A stretch of 64,000 nucleotides of DNA from Pandoraea norimbergensis. Its GTDB lineage: Bacteria; Pseudomonadota; Gammaproteobacteria; Burkholderiales; Burkholderiaceae. Positions within the stretch are counted from its first letter, which is position 1; every line of letters starts with the position of its first letter. The notes beneath the pieces are model-generated. The model made no database searches. It was not told where the DNA came from and worked only from the letters and a program-made list of their open reading frames with translations. The position numbers and the translations under genes are program-made. The stretch is taken from positions 5,332,001 through 5,396,000 of the forward strand of contig NZ_CP013480.3 of assembly GCF_001465545.3 (NCBI RefSeq), read 5' to 3'. Shown piece by piece: positions 8,149 to 17,163 of this stretch.

Positions 8149-8787
8149 TCAACGGGAATCGAATTTGACGTTCACACCGTGGGAAAGCACGGTGATCTGG
8201 CCCGGCTGGCGCGCCACGCCGCCGATGGTCAGTTGCTCGGGCTTGAACGTGTAGATCGGCGCGCCTTGCAGCAACTGCGTGGCGAGCAACGCTCCCGCCG
8301 CATTCAACTGGCGAGACCAGCGTTCAGGCAAGCCATCGATCGTGAACGTTTCGACCTCCGGGTCGCGCAGCACCACGGACATCGTGGCCGGGTCGTAAGC
8401 CAGCGCACTGTCGATGGCCAGCGTCCCGGTGAGCGGTGCGCCGCCGAGCGGATGCGTGACCGTGGCGTCGACGGCCACCGCCAGACGGTTGCGCTCGGGT
8501 AACAGCGTCAGACGCGGGTGCGACAGGTTCACGTCGAGCACGGCCAGCACGCGGCGGTCGAACGGAAACTTGCGCTCCAACGCGCGCTGCAACTGGCTTT
8601 CTGAAAACGTGTAGTCGTTGCCGAACGGCAAACCGGCACACGCGGCGAGCCCAGCAGCGAGTGCCGATGCGCCAGTGAGCGTCAGCCAGCGACGACGCGA
8701 AGGGTTCGCCGCTTCGTGCACATCGCGTGCGTCCAATGCCTCGCACTGCTGATGATGTTGCCGGTCCGGATGCGTTTGACGCGCCAT
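8149..8787 (-). CDS. DUF1439 family lipoprotein
   Basis: A 212-residue predicted lipoprotein. An unusually long N-terminal tail (about 30 residues) precedes a twin-Arg stretch (SRRRWLTLTG) and a hydrophobic segment ending at the lipobox LAAC with Cys50; Tat-dependent export is possible. The remainder fits DUF1439 (YceB-like tubular lipid-binding fold), with FSESQLQRALERKFP early in the mature part. The ATG at 8787 has GGAACGAG upstream and is preferred to a GTG 12 codons earlier. It lies upstream of uppP in the same direction with a 111 bp gap. Function unknown, probably a periplasmic lipid- or ligand-binding protein. Confidence 0.75.
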   Translation of the reverse strand: MARQTHPDRQHHQQCEALDARDVHEAANPSRRRWLTLTGASALAAGLAACAGLPFGNDYTFSESQLQRALERKFPFDRRVLAVLDVNLSHPRLTLLPERNRLAVAVDATVTHPLGGAPLTGTLAIDSALAYDPATMSVVLRDPEVETFTIDGLPERWSRQLNAAGALLATQLLQGAPIYTFKPEQLTIGGVARQPGQITVLSHGVNVKFDSR

Positions 8788-8921
8788 GTCTCGTTCCACT
8801 ACAGGGCGCCAAGCGCCCGACACGCGCGACTATAGCATCCGCCTATGACGCCGAACTACCCGGTGCCTATTGGCATAGCGCTGTGGCGGATGAGGTTTGA
8901 TGCGTGGGGGTGATCTGCCGG

Positions 8922-9182
8922 TTACTGCATCGGCGCGGTCAGCGCTTCGAGTTCGGACAGCCAGCGCACGGCCTGTTCGCGGTCGTTGCCACACATTTCC
9001 AACGAAGGTTGCAACGAGCCGCACACGGCCGGGCGCAGCGGGCTGCCGAAGATCTGGCAGCGGTCGGCCTCGTCGAGTTGCACGCAACGCGTGTTTGCGG
9101 GCTTACCGTGCGGCATGCCGGGAATCGGGGACGAGATGGAAGGCGCGATACAACAAGCCGCGCAATGCGGTCGGCAGTTCAT
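8922..9182 (-). CDS. YkgJ-family cysteine cluster protein
   Basis: A Cys-rich protein of 86 residues (from the ATG at 9182; a GTG 12 codons upstream is also possible). It has the CxxxCxxC arrangement at the N-terminus (CRPHCAACC), then [15 protein letters not shown] and further Cys residues typical of the YkgJ/UPF0153 family, thought to bind a metal or Fe-S cluster. Role unknown. The gene stands alone between the lipoprotein and the SDR gene, all on the minus strand, with no clear ribosome-binding site for either start. Confidence 0.75.
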   Translation of the reverse strand: MNCRPHCAACCIAPSISSPIPGMPHGKPANTRCVQLDEADRCQIFGSPLRPAVCGSLQPSLEMCGNDREQAVRWLSELEALTAPMQ

Positions 9183-9276
9183 GAAACGTTCGGTTGGGGC
9201 CGGCGGCGGAGGTGTCACCGGACAAGCAGGCTGCGCATTTTACCGCGAGCACAACCTGCCCTCCCCCTTCACCCGA

Positions 9277-10050
9277 TCACCACGGCAACGCGCCTGCCAC
9301 GTCGAAGAAGCCGCCGTTGACCGCCCCGCGCTCGCCCAGCGCCAACATCACCACGCTGCGCGCGCCGTCTTCCACACTCTGGGTGCCTCGTTTGCCGTTC
9401 AAGTCGGTGGCCGTGTAGCCCGGGTCGACGGAATTCACGGTGATCGCCGTCTCGCGCAACGTGTGCGAGAGCTGCACGGTCAGCATGTTGAGCGCCGCCT
9501 TAGAGGCGTTGTAGCCGATCAGCTTGAACGCGGCATGCTCCCACGCCGGGTCGCCGTTGTTGGCGAGCGAGCCCAGACCGCTCGACACGTTGACAATACG
9601 CGCGGCGTCCGAGCGCGACAGCCACGGCAACATGGCCTGCGTCACCCGCAAGGTGCCGAAGAAGTTGGTCGCGAATACCCGCTCGACCGCCTCGATGGAC
9701 GCCCGCTCGGGGGTGTCGTCGCGAGGATCGGTAATGCCCGCATTGTTCACCAGTACGTCCAGCCGCCCGTGATAGCGCCCGATCCGGTAGGCCGCCGCGT
9801 GCAGCGTCTCCGGCTTGAGCAGGTCGATCACCAGCGTCTCAGCCTGAAAACCCGCCTTGCGCAGCGGCGCCACCACCTCTTCACCCCGGGCCTCGTCGCG
9901 GGCCCCCACCACCACCGTCATGCCCGCCTCGGCGAGCGAGCGTGCCACTTCCTGCCCAATACCCTTGGTCGCGCCCGTCACCAGTGCCACCCGTCCCAGA
10001 TGGCGTTCGGCGTCCGCTCGCACTGCCTTGTCGATTGCGTCCCGTTTCAT
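9277..10050 (-). CDS. SDR family oxidoreductase
   Basis: A 257-residue classical short-chain dehydrogenase/reductase. It has the Rossmann glycine motif TGATKGIG near residue 26, NNAG, the catalytic Ser in NVSSGLG and YNASKAA (YxxxK). The start is placed at the ATG at 10050, which has GGGAG 8-12 nt upstream; two earlier in-frame ATGs lack this. The protein resembles carbonyl/quinone reductase-like SDRs; the substrate is unknown. It is divergent from a TetR regulator 108 bp away, which may control it. Confidence 0.85.
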   Translation of the reverse strand: MKRDAIDKAVRADAERHLGRVALVTGATKGIGQEVARSLAEAGMTVVVGARDEARGEEVVAPLRKAGFQAETLVIDLLKPETLHAAAYRIGRYHGRLDVLVNNAGITDPRDDTPERASIEAVERVFATNFFGTLRVTQAMLPWLSRSDAARIVNVSSGLGSLANNGDPAWEHAAFKLIGYNASKAALNMLTVQLSHTLRETAITVNSVDPGYTATDLNGKRGTQSVEDGARSVVMLALGERGAVNGGFFDVAGALPW

Positions 10051-10158
10051 CACTGCTCCCGTCGTCATGCCTGTTGTTCTGCGCTGAACTGCATGCAAAG
10101 CCGCGCAAATTTGTTAGCATCGAGTTTATGAAGAATCCTTCAGATTTTCTATTCGCAT

Positions 10159-10812
10159 ATGAAACCGGACATCCGAGGGGCCTCAGGGCCCCGTAAATCG
10201 CCGCAGCAGGCCCGTTCGCGTGTCACGATCGACGCGATTTTCGAGGCCGCCCTTCAGGTTTTGCTGCTCGATGGCGGGCGCCAGCTCACCACCACCCGGG
10301 TGGCGGAGCGCGCCGGGGTGTCGGTCGGCACCCTCTATCAGTACTTCCAGAACAAACAGGTACTGCTCTATGCCGTGCTGGAGCGGCACATCGATCGCAT
10401 CGTCTGCACGGTGGAAAAGACGTGTCTGGATTCGCACGGCCTGCCACTCGAGGCAATGGCCCGGGCGCTGGCTGACGCGTACGTCGGCGCGAAGATGACG
10501 GATATCGCGGAGGCGCAGGCGCTCTATCGTCTGTCGGAAGATCTGGATGGCCGGGAGGTGTTTGCGGGGGCGAGCCAGCGCATGCATGCGGCGGTCGTCG
10601 CCATGCTGGATACCGCGCAGGACGGGCGTTTCGACGATACGAGCACGGTCGCTTTCGTGTTCCTGAACTCGATGACGGGGCCGATCAAAGCGATTCTGGA
10701 GAACCGCACGCCGGCGGGCACGACCTGCGGCCAGCTCGCTGCGCACATTGCCGATCAGATCGCCACGATGTGTGCGGCCTATCTGCATCGCGTGACCCTT
10801 CCCACCCCATAA
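10159..10812 (+). CDS. TetR/AcrR family transcriptional regulator
   Basis: A 217-residue regulator. The N-terminal helix-turn-helix (residues 20-68) contains TTRVAERAGVSVGTLYQYF, a near-consensus TetR recognition helix followed by NKQVLL. The C-terminal ligand-binding domain is not assignable. Divergent orientation with the SDR gene suggests local repression of that gene and itself. I found no clean palindrome in the 108-bp intergenic region, so the operator is unassigned. Confidence 0.88.
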   Translation: MKPDIRGASGPRKSPQQARSRVTIDAIFEAALQVLLLDGGRQLTTTRVAERAGVSVGTLYQYFQNKQVLLYAVLERHIDRIVCTVEKTCLDSHGLPLEAMARALADAYVGAKMTDIAEAQALYRLSEDLDGREVFAGASQRMHAAVVAMLDTAQDGRFDDTSTVAFVFLNSMTGPIKAILENRTPAGTTCGQLAAHIADQIATMCAAYLHRVTLPTP

Positions 10813-10891
10813 GTTCACGCGTCATCATGACCGTCGCCCGGAACTGGTAAAATGCGCGGTTGTGTTTGCCTACAATCCCACGGTAATCGAA

Positions 10892-11560
10892 ATGAATTAC
10901 GAACAGGCCCGCTTTAACATGATCGAGCAGCAGATCCGCCCTTGGGATGTGCTCGATCAGCAGGTGCTCAATCTGTTGACGGTGGTCAAGCGCGAAGACT
11001 TCGTGCCGGCGCCCTACCGCAACCTCGCTTTCACCGACGTCAAGATCCCGCTCAAGGGCGCTGCGATCAGCAACGACAGCCAGTTCATGCTGGAACCGCG
11101 CGTCGAAGCGCGCATTCTGCAAGCGCTCGCGCCGAAGAAGAACGAAAACGTGCTGGAAATCGGTACGGGTTCGGGCTACATGGCCGCGCTGCTCGCCTAT
11201 AACGCGCATCACGTGACCACGGTGGAATTCGACGCCTATCTCGCCCAGACCGCCCAGCAGACGCTGCGCGCGAACGGCGTGACGAACGTGGAAGTCGTAA
11301 ACGCCGACGGCGCACAAGGCTGGAGCGCCGCCGCCCCGTACGACGTGATCGCGATCTCGGGCGCGCTGGCAGAACTGCCGCAGGCCTTCCTCGCACAGCT
11401 CAAGGTGGGCGGCCGTCTGGCAGCCTTCGTGGGCGGCTCGCCGGTGATGGAAGCGCAACTGATCACGCGTCTGTCGGAGAACGAGTACCGCACCGAAAAC
11501 CTGTTCGAGACGCAAGTGGCCTATCTGGTCGCGCCGCAACCGTCGAGCTTCAAGTTCTGA
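10892..11560 (+). CDS. Protein-L-isoaspartate O-methyltransferase family protein
   Basis: A 222-residue PCMT-like SAM-dependent methyltransferase. It has MIEQQIRPWDV at the start, VLEIGTGSGYMAALL (SAM motif I) near residue 91, and a C-terminal GGRLAAFVG strand. Proteins of this subtype sit directly before rhodanese and tolC in many Burkholderiaceae, as here. The repair activity on isoaspartyl residues is assumed from family only; this subgroup diverges from E. coli Pcm at the N-terminus. The ATG at 10892 (MNYEQARFN) is chosen over an upstream GTG because family members begin here. Confidence 0.85.
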   Translation: MNYEQARFNMIEQQIRPWDVLDQQVLNLLTVVKREDFVPAPYRNLAFTDVKIPLKGAAISNDSQFMLEPRVEARILQALAPKKNENVLEIGTGSGYMAALLAYNAHHVTTVEFDAYLAQTAQQTLRANGVTNVEVVNADGAQGWSAAAPYDVIAISGALAELPQAFLAQLKVGGRLAAFVGGSPVMEAQLITRLSENEYRTENLFETQVAYLVAPQPSSFKF

Positions 11561-11681
11561 GCCCGGCGCCCGGGTGTATGCCGCCGCCAGCTGACGGCGG
11601 CGCGCCCGGATTGCCGTGTGCGGACCCGTCCCCCGGGGGATGAATGAGGACTGGCCGCCATCTATACGACACACGTTGATC

Positions 11682-12005
11682 ATGCAAAACATTACACCGG
11701 CGCAATTAGCCCAGTGGCTGGCGGATGGGGACCGCGGCCAACCCACGCTTCTGGATGTGCGTGAGGATTGGGAAGTGCAGACCTGCCACATTGCGCAGAG
11801 CAAGAACGTGCCGCTTGGCGACGTGCCTGCCCGCCTGAACGAACTCGACGCCGACGCGCCCATCGTGTGCATTTGCCATCACGGCATGCGCAGCGCCCGT
11901 GCCGCGATGTTTCTGGAACAACAAGGTTTTACCCAGCTTTTCAATCTCGACGGTGGTATCGATGCCTGGGCTCGCCAGGTCGACCCGTCGATGCCGACCT
12001 ACTGA
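11682..12005 (+). CDS. Rhodanese-like domain protein
   Basis: A 107-residue single-domain rhodanese. It has LLDVREDWEV at the start and an active-site loop C65-HHGMR-S, with the persulfide-carrying Cys present, followed by FLEQQGFTQLFNLDGGIDAW. It transfers sulfane sulfur to a thiophilic acceptor; the partner is unknown. It is followed 9 bp later by tolC. Confidence 0.93.
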   Translation: MQNITPAQLAQWLADGDRGQPTLLDVREDWEVQTCHIAQSKNVPLGDVPARLNELDADAPIVCICHHGMRSARAAMFLEQQGFTQLFNLDGGIDAWARQVDPSMPTY

Positions 12006-12014
12006 GCGAGGGCC

Positions 12015-13529
12015 ATGCGCCCCCCGAGGCTCGCCGCGCTCCCGCGCGCGGCCAAGCGTGCGCCCGCCCTGCGCGCAGCGTCTGCGATGCCCGTCGTCTT
12101 CGCGACGATGTGCTTCGCGCTCGCCGCGCCCGCCGGTGCCACCGATCTTCTCCAGCTTTATGGGGAAGCCCAGACCCGCGACGCGTTGATCGCCAGCGCA
12201 CGCTCGGCCTATCTCGCGAATGTCGAAGCCCTGCCGCAAGCGCGTGCTGCCCTGCTGCCGCAAGTGACCGCGCGCTGGAGCACCGTGAATACGCACTACG
12301 GCTCGGGCAATATCTCGAATACGTTCGGCAGCAGCGGTTACAGCCTCGCGCTAACGCAGCCGATCTTCCATTGGGATAGCTGGCAGACGTATCAACAAGG
12401 CAAGCTGACAGTTGCCGCCGCCGAAGCCTCGTTCGCACAGGCAGAGCAGGATCTGATTCTGCGTGTGGCCGGGGCCTATTTCGACGTCCTCGCGGCGCAG
12501 GATGACCTCGCGCTGGCCGGTACGCACAAGCAGGCGATTGCTGAGCAACTCGCCGCCGCGAAGCGAAATTTCGAAGTCGGTAACGCGACGATCGTCGACG
12601 CGAATGAAGCGCAGGCCAGTTTCGATCAGGCCACGGCTCAGGAAATTGCCGCGCAGAACACGCTCGACGTACGCCGCGCCGCATTTGCCCGTATCGTCGG
12701 CCATCCGGTCGGCTCGCTCGCGACGCTGCGTGCTGGCTCGACGCTGCCCTCGCCGCAGCCGAACAATGTGGCGGATTGGGTCGCACAGGCGGAACAAGCG
12801 AACTACGGCGTGCAGTTGCAGACGCTGACGCTGGAGACGGCACGACGCGAAACGTCGAAAGCGAAGTCAGGCTATATGCCATCGATCGATCTGATCGCCA
12901 GTGGAGCGCACTCGAACGTCGGTAACGCGAACAGCCTGCTGTCGTCGGCGATGTCGAGCCCGACCAGTCAAGGCTCAGGGCCCAGCTCGGCGGGGCAGAT
13001 CGGCATTCAGATCAGCATTCCGATCTTCTCGGGCGGCTCGGTGCAGAGCAAACTCCGCCAGACACTCGCGCTGGAAGACAAGGCAACGAGTGATCTCGAT
13101 GACGCACGTCGACTCGCCGTGCTGAGTGCGCGTACGTCGTATCTCGGGGTTTCCAGCGGACTGGCTCAGGTGAAGGCGCTTGAGGCCGCAGAGCAATCGG
13201 CGCAATCGTCGGTGGCGTCGAACAAGCTGGGCTATCAGGTCGGCATCCGCATCAACGCCGACGTGCTCAACGCGGAAGACAAGCTCTTCACGACACGTCG
13301 CGATCTCGCCAAGGCACGCTACACCACGCTGCTCTCAAGCCTTCAGTTGAAGGCCAGCGCAGCCACGCTGGTGGATACCGATCTGCAACTGCTCAACGCG
13401 CTGCTGACGGAAAATCCTGACGCGTCGGCCGCGATGGCCGGGGTTCGCGAAGCCGCGCCGAAGAATTCGGGGGCGGGGTTGCCCGAACGCGGTGTGCGGC
13501 CGGGGACTACGGCGCCATTGCGGCGCTAA
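12015..13529 (+). CDS. tolC: TolC family outer membrane efflux protein
   Basis: A 504-residue outer-membrane factor. The N-terminus is basic and then hydrophobic (residues 25-42, cleavage near AGATD), followed by two OEP repeats (about 45-230 and 255-450) with coiled-coil helices and the beta-barrel strands typical of TolC trimers that join type I secretion and RND pumps. LALTQPIFHWDSW and IQISIPIFSGG are the usual barrel motifs. GAGCGAGGG precedes the ATG. No inner-membrane partner lies beside it, which is normal for a general TolC. The C-terminal about 30 residues are low complexity. Confidence 0.93.
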   Translation: MRPPRLAALPRAAKRAPALRAASAMPVVFATMCFALAAPAGATDLLQLYGEAQTRDALIASARSAYLANVEALPQARAALLPQVTARWSTVNTHYGSGNISNTFGSSGYSLALTQPIFHWDSWQTYQQGKLTVAAAEASFAQAEQDLILRVAGAYFDVLAAQDDLALAGTHKQAIAEQLAAAKRNFEVGNATIVDANEAQASFDQATAQEIAAQNTLDVRRAAFARIVGHPVGSLATLRAGSTLPSPQPNNVADWVAQAEQANYGVQLQTLTLETARRETSKAKSGYMPSIDLIASGAHSNVGNANSLLSSAMSSPTSQGSGPSSAGQIGIQISIPIFSGGSVQSKLRQTLALEDKATSDLDDARRLAVLSARTSYLGVSSGLAQVKALEAAEQSAQSSVASNKLGYQVGIRINADVLNAEDKLFTTRRDLAKARYTTLLSSLQLKASAATLVDTDLQLLNALLTENPDASAAMAGVREAAPKNSGAGLPERGVRPGTTAPLRR

Positions 13530-13553
13530 GGCGCTAAGGCGCTAAGGCGCTAC
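13522..13553 (+). repeat. Four 8-bp tandem units at the tolC stop codon
   Basis: GGCGCTAA occurs three times followed by GGCGCTAC. The first unit holds the tolC TAA stop, so slippage here would not change the protein. Confidence 0.85.
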
Positions 13554-13587
13554 GGCAGATGGGTGCGCCCAGTCTGTCCTCCGGGAC

Positions 13588-13650
13588 GGACCGGGGCCCC
13601 TTCCCGCTGCTCAGACAAGTTCAACTCGCCTCGGGAAGGGGCCCCGATCC
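13588..13650. repeat. 19-bp inverted repeat between convergent tolC and waaA
   Basis: The arms at 13588-13606 and 13632-13650 match at 18 of 19 positions and surround a 25-nt spacer. The core GGGGCCCC is itself self-complementary. No T-tract follows on either side, so if it ends transcription it is not a classic intrinsic terminator. Confidence 0.75.
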
Positions 13651-13692
13651 ATCCCCTCCCACATCGCCTGTCCGCCAACGAAACCGATCGGC

Positions 13693-15027
13693 TCAAGTCG
13701 CGCTCGGTGCGGCTTTCACGACTTGCTCGACGTTCCTTTCTTCGCCCAGCCAACGGCCCAGCGCGCCCACCGTGCGCCGGGTCGCGCCCTGATGCTGCTT
13801 GGCAAATAACGTCGCCGCCGTACGCATCGCCAAACGACGATCGTCGTTGACCAACAAATCCGCCAACGACGCGGCCAACTCGCCCGCATCGCTCACCCGT
13901 CGCGCAGCACCCGCCGCCAACGCGTTTTCGCTCGCCTGCGTGAAGTTGAACATGTGCGGACCGAAGATCACCGGGGTGCCCGCGGCACACGATTCAATCA
14001 GGTTCTGACCACCCAACGGCAGCAAACTTCCACCAATGAAGGCGATGTCGGCCGCCGAAAAATACGCCGGCATCTCGCCCATCGAATCACCCAAGACCAC
14101 CTCGACATCGGCAGGTAACGGCGTGCCATCGTCAGGCCACGCGCTGCGACGCACGTAGTTGAGTCTGAATTTCTCCAACATCGCTGCGACTTCGTCAAAT
14201 CGCTGCGGATGCCGTGGCACCAGTACCAACAACGCACGACGTCCTTCGTCCGACGCTGCCGCCAACATGGCCCGTGCCTGCAATACCTGCGCTTCTTCAC
14301 CATCGCGTGTGCTGGCGGCCAGCCACACTTTGCGATTGCCGAAACGCTCGCGCCACACTTTGCCCAGCGCAACGAGTGCAGGCGGCGCGGTCATGTCGAA
14401 CTTGAGATTGCCCAGCACGTCGACGTCGTGCGCACCCAACATGCGCAAGCGCTCGGCGTCGGCATCGCTCTGTGCAAGCACGCGCGTGAAACCACCGAAC
14501 ACCGGACGGGCCGCTTCGCCAAACTTGGCCGCTCGCTTGAACGAACGCGCCGACATCCGCGCATTGACGAGCACTAGCGGCGTGCCTTGTTCGCGGCACG
14601 TGAAGATCAGATTCGGCCAGACTTCGGTCTCCATCACCACGCCGACACTCGGGCGCCACTGCTTCAGGAAACGCCGGATCGGGCCGACCATGTCGTACGG
14701 CAGATAACAGCGCAGCACGCGATCGCCGAACAGGCTTTCGCCCGTGGCGCGGCCGGTGGGCGTCATGTGCGTGAGCAAGATGCCGTGCGACGGGTATTGC
14801 TCGAGCAAAGCTTCGATAAGCGGCTGCGCTGCACGCGTCTCACCGACGGAGACGGCATGCACCCAGATGAGCGGGCGGCCGGTGTACGGCGCCGCATCGT
14901 AGAAGCCGAAACGCTCACCAATGTGACGGCGATAGCCCGGCTCGAACCGGCCTCGCCACCACAGGCGAATTACCGCGAGCGGCGCAACGATCCACCACAA
15001 CGCACCATAGACGAGACGCAGGAACAT
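13693..15027 (-). CDS. waaA: 3-deoxy-D-manno-octulosonic acid transferase
   Basis: A 444-residue KdtA/WaaA inner-membrane-associated GT30 enzyme that adds Kdo to lipid IVA. It has an N-terminal anchor (FLRLVYGALWWIVAPLAVIRL), then RHIGERFGFY, WVHAVSVGETRAA with the catalytic Glu, the LLTHMTPTGRA stretch, and C-terminal GGSLLPLGGQNLIE with the donor-binding loop. The start at 15027 overlaps the kdoO stop by 1 bp (TGATG). It is the last gene of a waaC–kdoO–waaA unit, so LPS inner-core assembly and its modification are co-expressed. Confidence 0.96.
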   Translation of the reverse strand: MFLRLVYGALWWIVAPLAVIRLWWRGRFEPGYRRHIGERFGFYDAAPYTGRPLIWVHAVSVGETRAAQPLIEALLEQYPSHGILLTHMTPTGRATGESLFGDRVLRCYLPYDMVGPIRRFLKQWRPSVGVVMETEVWPNLIFTCREQGTPLVLVNARMSARSFKRAAKFGEAARPVFGGFTRVLAQSDADAERLRMLGAHDVDVLGNLKFDMTAPPALVALGKVWRERFGNRKVWLAASTRDGEEAQVLQARAMLAAASDEGRRALLVLVPRHPQRFDEVAAMLEKFRLNYVRRSAWPDDGTPLPADVEVVLGDSMGEMPAYFSAADIAFIGGSLLPLGGQNLIESCAAGTPVIFGPHMFNFTQASENALAAGAARRVSDAGELAASLADLLVNDDRRLAMRTAATLFAKQHQGATRRTVGALGRWLGEERNVEQVVKAAPSAT

Positions 15028-15977
15028 CAGATGAGCGCCCGGTGCGTGAGACGTTGCAAGACCGCCAACGGCGAGCACTCGGGGTGCACCATCGCGTCGG
15101 CCGGCAGGAAGAAGGTCTGTTCCATCATGAACTGTCCGGACATCACGGCATGCGAGGTCTGGTCGGAAAAGCAGATCCACACGCTCCCCGGCGGGAACGG
15201 CATGGTCTGCTGATCAGCCTCGCTCTGGTAGGTCATGTCGGCCTTCATGCCGTCGTGCAGATTCAGCATGATGTGATCGTAACCACTGCGCGGACGCTTG
15301 GTAATGCCCACCGCGTTCTGCAACCATGCGGAGCCCGGCCACTGGGTCGGCACTTTCGGCAGGAAACGCTTGGCCACATCTTCGAACGGCTCGCCCACGC
15401 GCCACACGCGCGGCTGGCCCGCCGGGTTGATGTTGGTGAACACGCGCAAGATGCGCTCGCCATAGTTGGGCCGCGACGGGAACGCATCGACGTGCAGGCG
15501 GCTGTCGTCCTTGCGCCACGAAGTCTGGCGCGTTTCGACCTGATGCAGACGCAGGCTCGTCGGCGCCGCACGCAGCTTGCCCCGGTACTCGGGCAACAAG
15601 CCGTCGATCAGGCTGCACGCCTGCGCGTAGTAACGCTTGACGAGCGCGTGCACGGCACGCTGGGTCGCGTCGTCGGACGCCACACCCACGAGGACGTCGG
15701 TTTTCGGATCGAGGCTGATGTTCTTGCGCTTGGGATCGGCAATCGCCGGGTCCAGCAGACGCGTTTCGTCCGCACCGATCGCAAAGGCCAGATGCGGGAA
15801 ATACAGCACTTTGCCAGCCTCGACATCAGCCACCAGCCGCTCGCGCGGCAGCGACAATTCGCCACCCTGCCAGTTGCCGGATTCGACGGTGACGATCTGG
15901 CCGCTCTCGGCGCCTGCATTTACGGCGCTCGAAGTGCTTGCGGCGTTCGCGGCGCGGGTTGAATTCGTTTGGCTCAT
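15027..15977 (-). CDS. kdoO: Kdo hydroxylase (KdoO-type Fe(II)/2-oxoglutarate dioxygenase)
   Basis: A 316-residue protein of the Kdo hydroxylase family, which converts the outer Kdo of lipid A to D-glycero-D-talo-oct-2-ulosonic acid (Ko) in Burkholderia and Yersinia. The 2-His-1-Asp metal triad is visible as H162-V-D164 (SRLHVDAFPSR) and H276 (QTSHAVMSG). Position between waaC and waaA, with overlaps at both ends (ATGA with waaC, TGATG with waaA), strongly supports the assignment. GGGGAGGAC precedes the ATG. The first 25 residues are a Ser/Ala-rich extension of no evident function. Confidence 0.88.
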   Translation of the reverse strand: MSQTNSTRAANAASTSSAVNAGAESGQIVTVESGNWQGGELSLPRERLVADVEAGKVLYFPHLAFAIGADETRLLDPAIADPKRKNISLDPKTDVLVGVASDDATQRAVHALVKRYYAQACSLIDGLLPEYRGKLRAAPTSLRLHQVETRQTSWRKDDSRLHVDAFPSRPNYGERILRVFTNINPAGQPRVWRVGEPFEDVAKRFLPKVPTQWPGSAWLQNAVGITKRPRSGYDHIMLNLHDGMKADMTYQSEADQQTMPFPPGSVWICFSDQTSHAVMSGQFMMEQTFFLPADAMVHPECSPLAVLQRLTHRALI

Positions 15978-17014
15978 GCGTTTCTGTCCTCCCCGGAGGC
16001 GGCGACGTTGCCCGGCAACCCATGCGCCGGCGGCGAGGCTGCCGGCAACAACGGTGCGAACTCGCGCACGGTGTCGCGCACCTGAGCGAGCGTGGGTTTA
16101 TGCTCGGCGTCGCCGAGATTGACGATGTGCGGCGACCAGAATCCGCCGGTGCGCCACGCAGTGCTGAAATTGTATAGCTCGATGGTCGGGCGGTTCAGCG
16201 CTGCGGCAATATGTACCAAACCGGTATCGACCCCGACGGTGATCGCGCCTCGGTCAATCAGGCCGACCACCTGCGACAGATTCATTTTGGGCGGGACCCA
16301 TGCGCTGTCACCGAGCGCCGCGCCCAAACGCTCGGACACCTCGCGCTCGGCCGCACTGCCCCACGGCAACACGATCAGCAGGCCCTGCGCGGCCAGATCG
16401 CGGCCCAGTGCAATCCAGTCGGCTTCGGGCCACGTCTTGTCGTCACGCGATGTGGCATGCACGAACACGGCATACGGACGGTCCGGGCACTGGCTGTGAT
16501 CGGCACGCTCGGTCGCAATGCCGAAGTCGATATCCTCCGGCACCTCGAAACCCATCGCCCCGGCGACCAGCAGGCGCGAGCGCGTCACGACGTGGGTGTG
16601 CGGTTCGATCTGCACCATGTGCTGGTAGAGCAGCCGCACGGGCCATTCGTAGCTGGCGCCTTCGGTGCGATTGCCCAGTCCCCACACGGCGCCACGCGCG
16701 GTGCGCGCGATCCAGCCGGTCTTGACCAGACCCTGCGTGTCGATCACGTAGTCGTAGGGGGTTTCGCGCAGGGCACGGCGGAACGTGCCGATCTCCTGCC
16801 ACGTCTGGGCAGCGAGCGGCTTCTTGCGCCAGCGGCGCAGCGCAAAGGGGATGACCCGGCGCACACCGCGCACGAGTTTGACGAGGTCGACGAAGCCCTC
16901 TTCCACGACCCAGTCGATCTGGGCGTCGGGATGGTGACGCAGGATGTCCTGCACCACGGGCATGTTATGGACGACGTCGCCGAGCGACGAGACTTTGACG
17001 ATCAGAACCTGCAA
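15974..17014 (-). CDS. waaC: Lipopolysaccharide heptosyltransferase I
   Basis: A 346-residue GT9 enzyme that adds the first L-glycero-D-manno-heptose to Kdo. It begins QVLIVKVSSLGDVVHNMP, where Asp13 corresponds to the catalytic Asp of WaaC. DTQGLVKTG and the nucleotide-sugar loop VGVDTGLVHIAAALNRP are present. The start codon is TTG at 17014 with GGAG 8 nt upstream; no better in-frame start exists because the family N-terminus begins here. A TAAAAT box near 17063-17068 (minus strand) could be its promoter -10. Confidence 0.94.
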   Translation of the reverse strand: MQVLIVKVSSLGDVVHNMPVVQDILRHHPDAQIDWVVEEGFVDLVKLVRGVRRVIPFALRRWRKKPLAAQTWQEIGTFRRALRETPYDYVIDTQGLVKTGWIARTARGAVWGLGNRTEGASYEWPVRLLYQHMVQIEPHTHVVTRSRLLVAGAMGFEVPEDIDFGIATERADHSQCPDRPYAVFVHATSRDDKTWPEADWIALGRDLAAQGLLIVLPWGSAAEREVSERLGAALGDSAWVPPKMNLSQVVGLIDRGAITVGVDTGLVHIAAALNRPTIELYNFSTAWRTGGFWSPHIVNLGDAEHKPTLAQVRDTVREFAPLLPAASPPAHGLPGNVAASGEDRNA

Positions 17015-17163
17015 CCGAACGCTCCGGCGGTTCGGCCGGGCCTCGTGAGCAAAAACGCGATTTTACTCTGTCCCGGCCCGCCAATCATGGCTTCGGTTAC
17101 CGTTCGGGCCCGACGCCGCCGGTAGTTGGCAAACGTCAGGCCCGAAATGCCTTCAATCCACGC

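Noticed and set aside
10051..10158. TetR operator between SDR and TetR genes
   Set aside because: Only weak, interrupted symmetry around 10093-10125; not distinguishable from chance.
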